Under the pieces are notes generated by a model that searched no databases, was not told the DNA's origin, and saw only the letters and a list, made by a program, of their open reading frames with translations. DNA of 64,000 bases, taken from NCBI GenBank assembly GCA_029556615.1, contig JAKQDD010000209.1, forward strand, positions 62,001 through 126,000. The letters run 5' to 3'. Made by a program: the position numbers and the translations under genes. Origin of the DNA: Verrucomicrobiota bacterium. GTDB lineage: Bacteria; Verrucomicrobiota; Verrucomicrobiia; Limisphaerales; J093. Shown one piece after another: positions 44,964 through 53,608 of this stretch; position 1 is the first letter of the stretch, and each line of letters starts with the position of its first letter.

Positions 44964-45002
44964 TTGACTTCGCACTCTTAACGGTGCAAATTCGCACTGT
45001 TA
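44964..45002 (+). promoter_or_regulatory. Candidate promoter/operator of the toxin-antitoxin operon
   Basis: TTGACT at 44964 could be a -35 box with a weak -10 around CAAATT (44987). CGCACTCTTA (44971-44980) recurs as CGCACTGTTA (44993-45002), one mismatch, 22 bp apart (about two helical turns), and TAACGGTGCA between them is a partial inverted copy. Type II antitoxins commonly autorepress by binding such half-sites. The second site overlaps the ATG. No data here confirm binding. Confidence 0.4.
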
Positions 45003-45289
45003 TGAGTCTTGTTCGGCTCCAGGAAATCGACACCCTGACCGCGTTCCGCCGCGACACCAGTCGCCAGATCAAGGCATTGGCCCGCACCAGACGTCCCAAG
45101 CTGCTGACGGTGAACGGGAAGGCGGCTCTGGTGGTGCAGGACGCGGCCGCGTTCGAGGCCATGATGGATCAACTGGAATCCCTGGCGGGCGTCGCCCGGG
45201 GCCTCGCGGCTCTTCGGGCGGGCGACCATCGGCCGGCGCGGGTTGTGTTCGGCCAGATCGCGGCGCGTCACGGCATCCCCCGAGCGTGA
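45002..45289 (+). CDS. Phd/YefM-type antitoxin
   Basis: 95 residues. The N-terminus LQEIDTLTAFRRDTSRQIKALARTRRPKLLTVNGKAALVVQDAAAFEAMM is the Phd/YefM fold, which binds its own operator. The C-terminal part would neutralise the toxin. Its stop overlaps the toxin GTG start by 4 bp (GTGA), the normal arrangement of such pairs. Confidence 0.87.
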   Translation: MSLVRLQEIDTLTAFRRDTSRQIKALARTRRPKLLTVNGKAALVVQDAAAFEAMMDQLESLAGVARGLAALRAGDHRPARVVFGQIAARHGIPRA

Positions 45290-45618
45290 CGTCCCCGGTC
45301 CAGATCACGGGACCCGCCGCGGCGGAGATTGACGAGGCAGCCGCCTGGATTCAAGCCCGCAACCCCGAAGCCGCGCGGCGTTGGTTTTGGGGCCTGCTGG
45401 CCGCCATTGAAGCCTTGGCGGTGTTCCCCGCAAAGCACCCCGTAGCCCGCTCAGAGAGCGAGCACTTCGGAGTGACGATCCGTCAACTCATCTGCGGAAA
45501 GGGCGCCGGGCGTTACCGCGTCCTCTACGCGGTCCTGGGAGATTCGGTCTTCGTCCTCCACGTGCGACACGGCCGCCGGCGAAGGCTCGGTGAGACATGG
45601 CCGCTCAGCGAGGCGTGA
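45286..45618 (+). CDS. RelE/ParE-type toxin
   Basis: 110 residues from GTG 45286. The pattern EIDEAAAWIQARNPEAARRWFWGLLAAIEAL and IRQLICGKGAGRYRVLYAV with RHGRRRRL is typical of the ParE/RelE superfamily: two helices then a strand with basic residues. The target (gyrase or ribosome) cannot be told. It ends 17 bp from the convergent purF stop; its last codons CAGCGAGGCGTGA resemble the arm of the dispersed repeat. Confidence 0.88.
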   Translation: MTSPVQITGPAAAEIDEAAAWIQARNPEAARRWFWGLLAAIEALAVFPAKHPVARSESEHFGVTIRQLICGKGAGRYRVLYAVLGDSVFVLHVRHGRRRRLGETWPLSEA

Positions 45619-45635
45619 GGGGGGCGCTGGACGTT

Positions 45636-47036
45636 TCACTCGCAACCGTCCCAGCAGTAGGTGCAAAGCCGGCTTTTGGGCAAGCCAATCGACTCGACCA
45701 GATCGTCGAGCCGCTGGTACTGCAGCGTCGTCAGGCCCAGCCGCTGGCAAATCCGGTCCACCATGGCCCGGTTCTTGTCCGAACCCGGATCGCCATACTC
45801 GGGCGAGGGCGGGCCCTCCTGGCCCTCGAGCTCCTTGATCGCGCGCCGCCCTGCCAGGTCGAGCTCGGACTTGGACCGGGAGAAGTTCAGGAACTTGCAG
45901 CCGTAGATCAGCGGTGGACACGCCGGCCGCATGTGCACTTCCTTGGCTCCGTAATCAAACAGCCGGCGAACCGTCTCCTTGAGCTGAGTGCCCCGCACGA
46001 TCGAGTCCTCGCAAAACAGGAGGCGCCGCCCCTGGATCAGCTCGCGGATCGGGATGAGCTTCATGCGCGCCACGAGATCCCGCATCGTCTGGTCCTGCGG
46101 CATGAAACTGCGGGGCCAGGTGGGGGTGTACTTCACAAAGGGCCGTCCGAAGGCAACGCCCTTCTGCGTCGCGTAACCGATGGCGTGGCCCGTGCCGGAG
46201 TCGGGGATCCCGGCGACCACGTCCACCGGCGTGGGGTCGCGCCGGGCCAGGGCCGCCCCGCTCCGATACCGGACGGCTTCGGTGTTGATGCCTTCGTACG
46301 TGGACGCCGGGTAGCCGTAGTACACCCAGAAGAAGGCGCACATTTGACACCGCGCCTGGGGCAGTGCGATCGGTTCCACCCCCTCGGGGGTCAGGCGGAC
46401 GATCTCCCCCGGCCCCAGGTCGCGCTCGGTCTCGTACCCGAGATTCGGGAAGGCGCAGCTCTCCATCGTCACCGCGTACGCCCCCGGCTTCTGCCCGAGC
46501 AGGATGGGCGTGCGCCCCAGACGATCGCGGGCGGCATAGACCCCCTTGTCGGTCAGGAGGAGGATCGAGCAGGATCCCTGGATGGCGTTCTGGGCGATGA
46601 CCAGCCCCTCGGCGAACGTGCTCCCCTGGTTGACGTAGATGGCGACCAGCTCGGTCGGGTTGATCTCCCCCCCGCTCATTTCCGAGAAGTGCGCGGCGCG
46701 CAAGCCGTAGGCTTTGCGCACCAGCTCGGCCGCGTTGGCGATGCGGCCCACGGTGACGATGGCATAGGTGCCGAGGTGCGAGCCGATGATCAGCGGCTGG
46801 TCCTCGGTGTCGCTGATCACCCCGATGCCCATCCGCCCTTCGAGCTTGAGGATGTCCTGCTCGAACTTCGACCGGAACTGGGCGTTGCTGATGTCGTGGA
46901 TGAACCGGGTGTACCGCTCGCCGTCATACACGGCCAGGCCCCCGCGGTGGGTCCCCAGGTGGGAGTGGTAGTCCGCTCCGTAGAAGAGGTCGCTGACACA
47001 GTCGCCTTTGGCAACAACGCCGAAAAAGCCGCCCAT
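45636..47036 (-). CDS. purF: Amidophosphoribosyltransferase-family protein lacking the N-terminal catalytic Cys
   Basis: 466 residues. The Ntn glutaminase domain (about 1-235) and the PRPP domain are both recognisable: LFCEDSIVRGTQLKETVRRLF is the PRPP loop, VAGIPDSGTGHAIG precedes it, and HMRPACPPLIYGC carries C-terminal cysteines. Most PurF proteins begin MC-G-I-F-G, with Cys1 as nucleophile after Met removal; here codon 2 is GGC (MGGFFGVV), so that Cys is missing. It may use ammonia or act as a paralogue. Divergent from the neighbour across 410 bp. Confidence 0.85.
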   Translation of the reverse strand: MGGFFGVVAKGDCVSDLFYGADYHSHLGTHRGGLAVYDGERYTRFIHDISNAQFRSKFEQDILKLEGRMGIGVISDTEDQPLIIGSHLGTYAIVTVGRIANAAELVRKAYGLRAAHFSEMSGGEINPTELVAIYVNQGSTFAEGLVIAQNAIQGSCSILLLTDKGVYAARDRLGRTPILLGQKPGAYAVTMESCAFPNLGYETERDLGPGEIVRLTPEGVEPIALPQARCQMCAFFWVYYGYPASTYEGINTEAVRYRSGAALARRDPTPVDVVAGIPDSGTGHAIGYATQKGVAFGRPFVKYTPTWPRSFMPQDQTMRDLVARMKLIPIRELIQGRRLLFCEDSIVRGTQLKETVRRLFDYGAKEVHMRPACPPLIYGCKFLNFSRSKSELDLAGRRAIKELEGQEGPPSPEYGDPGSDKNRAMVDRICQRLGLTTLQYQRLDDLVESIGLPKSRLCTYCWDGCE

Positions 47037-47446
47037 AGCTGGTGTTCGGTTGGGTGTGGATGCTCTGCCTGTCTGCGGGCATGAGGCTGGCGACGCGGTC
47101 GCCCCGAATCAAGCCGAATCGCCGGCCCGGACGCGCGACCGCGCGAAGGAATTCTCCAGCCAAAGCGAACGGGACTGTTTAGAGTCCTCGACTTGTGGGA
47201 TATGTGGTCTCCAGATCAAGCTTGGCCCGGTCCAGTTCCAAGCCTCCCCTCCTTCCGTCGAGGACTCTCCATGAGCGAGGCGCGGAGGCAGGGTGCCCCG
47301 CTGCCCCCCACGGTTCCTTTGGACTGCATGTTTCATCGGTCTGAGGCGCGCCTCGCTAGGTGATGCCATCCTGTGGCCGCCCGCGGTGAGGGCGGCGTTG
47401 CTCCTTTCGAGTTCTCAAGCCGCCCGACTCCGGCTACAAGAGGCGT
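47037..47446. other. Intergenic stretch, no gene
   Basis: Divergent promoter region between purF (minus) and the membrane-spermidine synthase gene (plus). Repeat copy 4 occupies 47180-47359. The remaining 140 bp at the left and 87 bp at the right hold no recognisable gene; no clear promoter boxes are seen. Confidence 0.6.
47180..47359 (+). repeat. Dispersed inverted-arm repeat, copy 4
   Basis: About 180 bp. The left arm GAGTCCTCGAC is at 47182-47192 with its complement at 47257-47267. The right end TCTGAGGCGCGCCTCGCTAG is at 47340-47359; the inner pair-B arm GAGCGAGGCGCGG is at about 47273-47285. The region 47286-47338 differs from the other three copies. Confidence 0.88.
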
Positions 47447-49009
47447 GTGAAGAAACGTCATGAGTCCGACCCCGCCCCCGGGGGAAGCGGCGCCCTGCGC
47501 AAATACCTTTACGCCACGGCCGCCGCGACCGGCGCGGCGATCCTGATCACGGAAATCCTCGGCGCCAAGATGCTCGCCCCCTACGTGGGAACCTCGCATT
47601 TCGTCTGGACGGCGCAAATCGGGGTGACGCTCGTGGCGCTCTCGGCGGGGTATGTCGCCGGCGGCTGGCTCGCCGATCGCTCCGGCCGGCTTGCCTGGAT
47701 GTACGGCGGCATCCTGGGCGCCGCCGCGTGGCTGGCAGGGGCGGCCCTGGTCTGTGAATCGATTGCTTTCGCCGCGCTGCGCTTCCCCCTGGCCGTGGGG
47801 TCCCTGCTGGCGGCCGCGGCCTTGTTCTTCGTGCCGCTCGCCTTGCTGGCGATGGTGGGGCCCTTTTGCGTCCGCCGGCTCACCCAGACCGTGGGCGAAG
47901 TGGGCCTGACCATGGGCCGGCTGACAGGGCTCAGCACCCTCGGCAGCGTCGCCGGCACCGGCCTCATCAGCTATGTGCTCATCCCGCACTTCCCCAACCA
48001 CATCACCCTGATCGCGACCGCGGCGTTCCTCGCCATGCTGGCGATCGCCTATTTCCTCCTCTGGGAACGACGACAGAAGGGCGCCGCCCTGACCGGGGCG
48101 ACCGGCACTGTGCTGCTGATCGCGCTGGCCGCGACCCAGCGGCCCTTCGCCAGCGTGCCGGGCTTTCGCGAGCTCTATCGCTGCAACTCGAACTTTGGAC
48201 TCATGCAGGTGGTGGAGACCGAGTCGGGCTCCCGACGGTTCTTCTTCAACGATCTCCTGAACCAGAATGGCTACGAGCCGGCCCGCCAGCGCAGTGCTTC
48301 CCTGTTCACCTACCTGCTGCACGGGCTGGCGAGGGCCTATCACCCGGAGATCCGCAGCGCGCTCTGCATCGGGTTGGGTGTGGGCATCGTCCCCATGCAA
48401 CTGGCCCGCGAAGGCGCCGAGGTCGATGTGGTCGAGATCAACCCCGCCGTGGTGCCGCTCGCGCAGAAGTACTTCGATTTCGACCCGAGCCGCGTGCGCG
48501 TCCACATCGCCGACGGCCGCTACTACCTCCACGCCGCCACCCGGAAGTACGACGTCGTCGTCCTCGACGCGTTCCTGGGCGAGTCTCCCCCCTCCCACCT
48601 CATGAGCCGCGAGGCCTTTCAGAGTCTCCAGCAGCGGCTCGAACCCGGCGGCCTGCTCGTCATGAATACCTTTGCGGATTTCGCCCCCGGCCGCGACTAC
48701 TTCGCCGCCTCCCTCTACAAGACCCTCGTCTCCGTCTTCCGATCGGTCCGCATCCATGGCGCCAGCAATGGGAACGTCTTCTACGTGGCGTCCGACGACC
48801 CCGCTCTGGCGCTGCGCCAACCGATGGACCTCAAAGACCTGCCCCCCGATATCGAGTGGGCCGCCGAACAGACGGTTCGGTCCGTGGTCGAGCCGAGCCC
48901 GCACCGCGGCGAGATCCTCACCGACCGCTACAACCCCGTCGATTTCCGGGACGCTCCCAACCGGGAGGAGCTGCGCCGCCGCCTGGCGCTCAGCTATCGC
49001 TCCCCTTGA
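47447..49009 (+). CDS. Membrane-anchored spermidine synthase-like methyltransferase-fold protein
   Basis: 520 residues from GTG 47447. About 20-225 is a run of hydrophobic helices (SGALRKYLYATAAATGAAILITEI; AAWLAGAALVCESIAF; LLAAAALFFVPLALLAMVG). About 230-480 is a Rossmann methyltransferase/spermidine-synthase core: ALCIGLGVGIVPMQLAREGAEVDVVEINPAV and the D-G-R-YY motif (IADGRYYLHA). Polyamine function is not certain, as fused forms of this family are often unassigned. It ends 13 bp before the DUF5107-TPR gene. Confidence 0.85.
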   Translation: MKKRHESDPAPGGSGALRKYLYATAAATGAAILITEILGAKMLAPYVGTSHFVWTAQIGVTLVALSAGYVAGGWLADRSGRLAWMYGGILGAAAWLAGAALVCESIAFAALRFPLAVGSLLAAAALFFVPLALLAMVGPFCVRRLTQTVGEVGLTMGRLTGLSTLGSVAGTGLISYVLIPHFPNHITLIATAAFLAMLAIAYFLLWERRQKGAALTGATGTVLLIALAATQRPFASVPGFRELYRCNSNFGLMQVVETESGSRRFFFNDLLNQNGYEPARQRSASLFTYLLHGLARAYHPEIRSALCIGLGVGIVPMQLAREGAEVDVVEINPAVVPLAQKYFDFDPSRVRVHIADGRYYLHAATRKYDVVVLDAFLGESPPSHLMSREAFQSLQQRLEPGGLLVMNTFADFAPGRDYFAASLYKTLVSVFRSVRIHGASNGNVFYVASDDPALALRQPMDLKDLPPDIEWAAEQTVRSVVEPSPHRGEILTDRYNPVDFRDAPNREELRRRLALSYRSP

Positions 49010-49022
49010 GCCGAGGATTCCC

Positions 49023-52000
49023 ATGAAACGCCCGGTCCCGATCCGTCTCGCGCGGGAGCCGCGGGCCATCCCCGCGACCGTTTGGGAGCTCGCCGCCCTG
49101 ATCGCCGCCCTGATCGGGTCCGGCCAAGCCGCCGGGGACGAGGTCCGCCTCTACGAAACCAACCTCGTGCTCCCCACCTACCGCGTGGCCGCACCCGATC
49201 CCAATCCCCGGTTCTATCAGGGCCGGACCTACCAGGGCGCGCGGGCCACGTTCTACCCCTATCCCGTCACTGACCGGTTGACCGGGGAGAAAGCCGACCA
49301 CGCCTATCACGCGGTCTGCCTCGAGAACCGGCACGTGCACATCACCGTCCTGCCCGAGCTGGGGGGGAGACTCTTCACCGCGGTCGACAAGAGCAACGGC
49401 TACGACTTTTTCTACCGGCAACGCGGGATCAAACCGGCCCTGATCGGAATGCTCGGAGCCTGGATCTCCGGAGGCGTCGAGTGGAATGTCCCCCACCATC
49501 ATCGGGCAACCAGTTTCCTGCCCGTGGATTGGACCACCGAGGAGGCCGAGGACGGCTCCCGCACGATCTGGGTGGGTGAGACGGAGTGGCGCCACCGAAT
49601 GCGCTGGATCGTGGGGATCCGGCTGCGGCCGGACCGATCCTGGATCGAGCTCGACGTCAAGGTCTTCAATCGGACGCCTTTCGCCCATGCCTTCCTCTTC
49701 TGGATCAACCCGGCCGTTCATGCCAACGACCAATACCAGGTCGTCTTCCCCCCGGACACCGAGTTCGCCGTCCAGCACGGGAAGCCTGAGTTCGCCCGCT
49801 GGCCGATCGCCCGGGAGGTCTATGGCGGCGTCGACTACACCCGCGGCGTCGACATCAGCTGGTGGAAAAGCCACCCTTCACCCGTCTCCTTCTTCTGCTT
49901 CCGGTCCGACCAGGATTTCTTCGGGGGATACGATCACGGACGCCGCGCCGGCGTGCTGCACTGGGCCGACCACCACGCGGTGCCGGGCAAGAAGTTCTTC
50001 GAGTGGGGAACGGGCGCCGAGGGCGACATGTGGACCCGTCTGCTGAGCGATGCTGACGGCCCCTACCTCGAGCTCATGGCCGGCGCGTACTCGGACAACC
50101 AGCCGGACTACAGCGTCATCCAGCCCGGCGAAACCAAGTCCTGGACCCACACCTGGTACCCCATCCGCGACATCGGCGGCGCCAAGAACGCCACCCGCGA
50201 TGCCGCCGTCAACCTCGACGTCAGCAACCGCGTCCTCCGCGTGGGCTTCCACGTGACCGCCGAATTCCCCGGTGCCCGCATCCGCCTGCAACGGGGTGGA
50301 ACGAACTGGTTCGAAACCACCACCGATCTCAGCCCCGCCGCCCCTTACGTGAGGGAGTGGACGCTCGAAGAGGATGCGGCTCCCGAGGAATGGCGCGCGG
50401 CGCTCGTCGCCGCCGACCATCGGGAACTCGTGGCCTACCAGCCCAAGACCCGACCGGAAGCGCCCCTGCCCGAGCCCGCCCGGCGCCCCGCACCCCCGCG
50501 GGACATTCCCGGCAACGACGAGCTGTTCTTCACCGGCCAGCGCGTCGAGCAGCTCTACAGCCCCTCGTTCGAGGCCGCGCCCTATTACGAGGAAGCCCTC
50601 CGACGCGACCCGGGCGATTACCGGGCCAACACCGCCCTCGGCCTGCTCCGCGCCCGGGAAGGCCGCTGGGAGGAGGCCGAGACGCTGTTGTCAGCTGCCA
50701 TCGCCCGCGCGACAGCCCATTACATCCGGCCCAAGGACGGCGAGGCGTTCTATTACCTGGGCGTGGTGTTGAAAGCCCGCGGCCGGCAGGAAGCGGCCGC
50801 AGACGCCTTTCAGCGCGCCGTCTGGAGCGCGGCCTGGCAGGCTGCCGGCTACCAGCAACTGGCCGAGCTCGACGCCCTGCGTGGCCGGTGGGCGCAGGCC
50901 CTCGAATGGATCGATCGCTCCCTGATCGCAGGCGCCCTCAACACCCGGGCCCGCAATCTCAAAGCCGCCCTGCTGCGCCGCCTCGGCCGACCCGAAGCGG
51001 CCGAGGCGACGGCCCGCGGCACCTGCCGGATCGATCCGCTCGACTTCGGGGCCTTGAACGAGCTGGTGCTCGCGCTCGACCAATCGGGCCGGACCGTCAC
51101 CGCCCGGGAACTCGACCGCCGCCTGACCCGGCTGATGCGCGGCGAGACGCAGTCGTATCTGGAACTGGCCTCGGACTACTCGAGCGCCGGCCTCTGGACC
51201 GAGGCGATCGGCGTGCTCGACCGCTCGCTCGGCGGCGATCGCAGCGCGACCAACGCCAGTCCCCTCGTGTTCTATCACCTGGGGTACTGCTGCGAGCAGG
51301 CCGACAACATCCAGTCGCTGCGGCTCTATCAGCACGCCGCCCGCATCGCCCCCGATTTCTGTTTCCCCTTCCGCCTCGAGGAGGAGCGAATCCTCCACCA
51401 AGCCCTGGGGTGGAACCCGGAGGACGCCCGCGGCTGGTATTATCTCGGGAACCTCCTCTACGACCGCCAGCCCGAGCGTGCCATCGAGGCGTGGGAACGT
51501 GCCCGAACCCTGCAGCCGTCCTTCGCCCTGGTCCACCGCAACCTGGGCCTCGCCTATGCCCAGACGCGACGCGACCCGGCCGCCGCGGTCGAGAGCCTCG
51601 AACAGGCCGTCGCCTTGAATCCTGCCGAGCCCCGGTTCCACTACGAACTCGATCTGCAGTACGAGGCCGCCGGCGCGGCGCTCGCCAAGCGCCTCGCCGT
51701 GCTGACCCAACACCACGACGTCGTCGCCCAGCGGGACGACGCCCTCACCCGGGAAATCCGGCTGCTCATCGCCGCCGGCGAGACCGACCGGGCCCTCTCC
51801 CTCCTGCAGACGCATCGCTTCCATAATTGGGAGGGGAGCAGCGAAATCCATGATGTCTATGTGGATGCCCGGTTGCGTCGGGGACGCGACCTCGCCCGTG
51901 CCGGCCAGCTCCGGCAGGCTCTCGACGAGTACACCGCCGCCCTCGAGTACCCCGACAACCTCGAGGTCGGCCGGCCCCACCGCGACCGACGAGCCCCCCT

Positions 52001-52421
52001 GGTCCATTGCTTCCAGGCACGAGCCCACGCCGCCCTCGGGGAAACCGAACAGGCCCAGACCCTGCTCGAACAGGCCGTCGCACGACTGGATCGCAGCGCG
52101 TCGGAAACGGCTTACTGGCAGGCTCGCGCGTTGCAGCAGCTGGGAAGGAACGACGAGGCCCAGCAACTCTTCAGCCAGTTGGCCGCGCAGGGTGAGGCCC
52201 GGCAGACGGCGGGCGAAACCGCCGACTACTTCGCCAAGTTCGGCGAACGCCAGTCCGAGCGCGTCCGCCAGGCCCAGGGCCATTTCCTCGCCGGTTTGGG
52301 GTACGCCGGCCAGGGGCGGGACGCCGACGCCCGGGCGGCGTTCACCCGGGCGGTCGAGCTGCACCCCGCCCACCTGGGGGCGCTGACGCACCTCGCGGAG
52401 ATGGAGGCCGACACTCGCTGA
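49023..52421 (+). CDS. DUF5107 domain protein with tetratricopeptide repeats
   Basis: 1132 residues with a signal-like hydrophobic stretch (ELAALIAALIGSGQAAG). About 60-460 is DUF5107, a galactose-mutarotase-like beta-sandwich family (VLPELGGRLFTAVDKSNGYDFFYR; GGVEWNVPHHH; WADHHAVPGKKFFEWG). About 500-1130 is a long series of TPR-type helical pairs (ALGLLRAREGRWEEAETLL; GWYYLGNLLYDRQPERAIEAWERA). Likely a periplasmic or surface carbohydrate-recognising scaffold. It follows the spermidine-synthase-like gene, apparently in one transcript. Confidence 0.87.
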   Translation: MKRPVPIRLAREPRAIPATVWELAALIAALIGSGQAAGDEVRLYETNLVLPTYRVAAPDPNPRFYQGRTYQGARATFYPYPVTDRLTGEKADHAYHAVCLENRHVHITVLPELGGRLFTAVDKSNGYDFFYRQRGIKPALIGMLGAWISGGVEWNVPHHHRATSFLPVDWTTEEAEDGSRTIWVGETEWRHRMRWIVGIRLRPDRSWIELDVKVFNRTPFAHAFLFWINPAVHANDQYQVVFPPDTEFAVQHGKPEFARWPIAREVYGGVDYTRGVDISWWKSHPSPVSFFCFRSDQDFFGGYDHGRRAGVLHWADHHAVPGKKFFEWGTGAEGDMWTRLLSDADGPYLELMAGAYSDNQPDYSVIQPGETKSWTHTWYPIRDIGGAKNATRDAAVNLDVSNRVLRVGFHVTAEFPGARIRLQRGGTNWFETTTDLSPAAPYVREWTLEEDAAPEEWRAALVAADHRELVAYQPKTRPEAPLPEPARRPAPPRDIPGNDELFFTGQRVEQLYSPSFEAAPYYEEALRRDPGDYRANTALGLLRAREGRWEEAETLLSAAIARATAHYIRPKDGEAFYYLGVVLKARGRQEAAADAFQRAVWSAAWQAAGYQQLAELDALRGRWAQALEWIDRSLIAGALNTRARNLKAALLRRLGRPEAAEATARGTCRIDPLDFGALNELVLALDQSGRTVTARELDRRLTRLMRGETQSYLELASDYSSAGLWTEAIGVLDRSLGGDRSATNASPLVFYHLGYCCEQADNIQSLRLYQHAARIAPDFCFPFRLEEERILHQALGWNPEDARGWYYLGNLLYDRQPERAIEAWERARTLQPSFALVHRNLGLAYAQTRRDPAAAVESLEQAVALNPAEPRFHYELDLQYEAAGAALAKRLAVLTQHHDVVAQRDDALTREIRLLIAAGETDRALSLLQTHRFHNWEGSSEIHDVYVDARLRRGRDLARAGQLRQALDEYTAALEYPDNLEVGRPHRDRRAPLVHCFQARAHAALGETEQAQTLLEQAVARLDRSASETAYWQARALQQLGRNDEAQQLFSQLAAQGEARQTAGETADYFAKFGERQSERVRQAQGHFLAGLGYAGQGRDADARAAFTRAVELHPAHLGALTHLAEMEADTR

Positions 52422-52444
52422 AGGCCGGGTGCAGCCCGTTCCGG

Positions 52445-53608
52445 TCAGCGACCCAATAGCCAGTCCCAGACCGCAACAATTCGGATGCCCGCCGGTGCCG
52501 TCACTCCGTGCGGTGGGTCCGTTTCGGCCACCAACAAGGCCGTGGCATCCGGAAACTCGCGCTGCGCTTCGGTCAAGGCCCGCACCTCGCGCTCAAGGGT
52601 TGCCGGTGATGAGATGTCCGCGGCCGCCTGTATCAATTGGCGGCGACCATCGAAATCCGTGGCGACGAAATCGACTTCCAGCCCCGAGGCGGTCCTGGCA
52701 TAAGCCAGATCGCGGCAGGTTCGCGACAACGCACAGGCGACGACATTCTTGATGAGTCGTCCCCGGTCAAGGCCGGGCGTTGGGCTGAACGCCTGGGCCA
52801 ACCCGTGGTCCGCCAGATACAGCTTGCGCGGGTTGACTTGCCGCTGGCGCTCCGATCGCTTGGCCACGGGCAGGGCGAAGACGAGGAAGGCATCCTCCAG
52901 ATAGGCGAGAAAGGCCAGCAAGGTCTCCTTCGAGGCGGCGATCCCGCGCGACGCGAAATCCGCGTAGATCTTGCTCACGCTCAACAGCGTGGCCGGATGC
53001 CGCAGGAGTTGGCGGACCAAAGCGCGCAGCGCGGGCAGGTTCGAGATCCGGTGGCGTTCGGCCACATCGCGAAACAGAACCGTGTCCACATAGCCCTGCA
53101 ATAGGGCCACGCGGTCGCGCGTGGCAGCGTAAGCTCCGGCTTCGGGAAAGCCGCCGATCTCGAGATAGGCGTCGAAATGCGCCCGCAGGGCCGACCGCTC
53201 CGCGCTGGAAGCCAGCCGGCGCGGTGCCGCCTCGGGCCAGTGTCGACTGCGCAGGAATTCCCGGAAACTGAAGGGCGTGATCACCGTCTCCATCGCCCGG
53301 CCCCGCATGCTGGTGGCCACCTCGCGGCTCAACATGCGGGCGGACGACCCGCTCACGAAGATCTCGACCTTCTCCGAATCCAGCACCCGGCGAACAAAGC
53401 GCTCCCACCCCGGGATGAGCTGGATTTCGTCCAGACACCAGGTCACCTCAGCCTGATGCCGGAATTGCGGATGCTGACGGTAATACTCCTCGATGACCGT
53501 GCCGAGCTCCTCGGCGCGAAGCCCGCCGAGCCGCTCGTCCTCGAAATTGAAATAGACCAGTCGCTGCCGTTCGACACCACGCGCCAACCGATCGGCCAGG
53601 CTACTCGA
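52445..53608 (-). pseudogene. 5'-truncated DUF4143/AAA-14 type ATPase
   Basis: About 386 residues are open after an in-frame TGA at 53609-53611. The part present begins SSLADRLARGVERQRLVYFNFEDERL and holds the Walker-B-like WCLDEIQLIPGWE and VSGSSARMLSREVA, plus the DUF4143 C-terminal nuclease-like half (KLYLADHGLAQAF, GLEVDFVATDFDGRRQLIQ). The N-terminal Walker A (G-x-x-x-x-G-K-S/T) expected before FNFED is missing because the frame runs into the neighbouring subtilase gene end. Only a TTG codon (53587) could start it. Probably a deletion relic and non-functional. Confidence 0.75.

Noticed and set aside
8233..47359. Repeats as integron attC sites
   Set aside because: No GTTRRRY-type core, no gene cassettes and no integrase next to the copies.
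8233..47359. Long frames running through the repeats as genes
   Set aside because: They are open only because of high GC; the four copies do not preserve a common frame or start.
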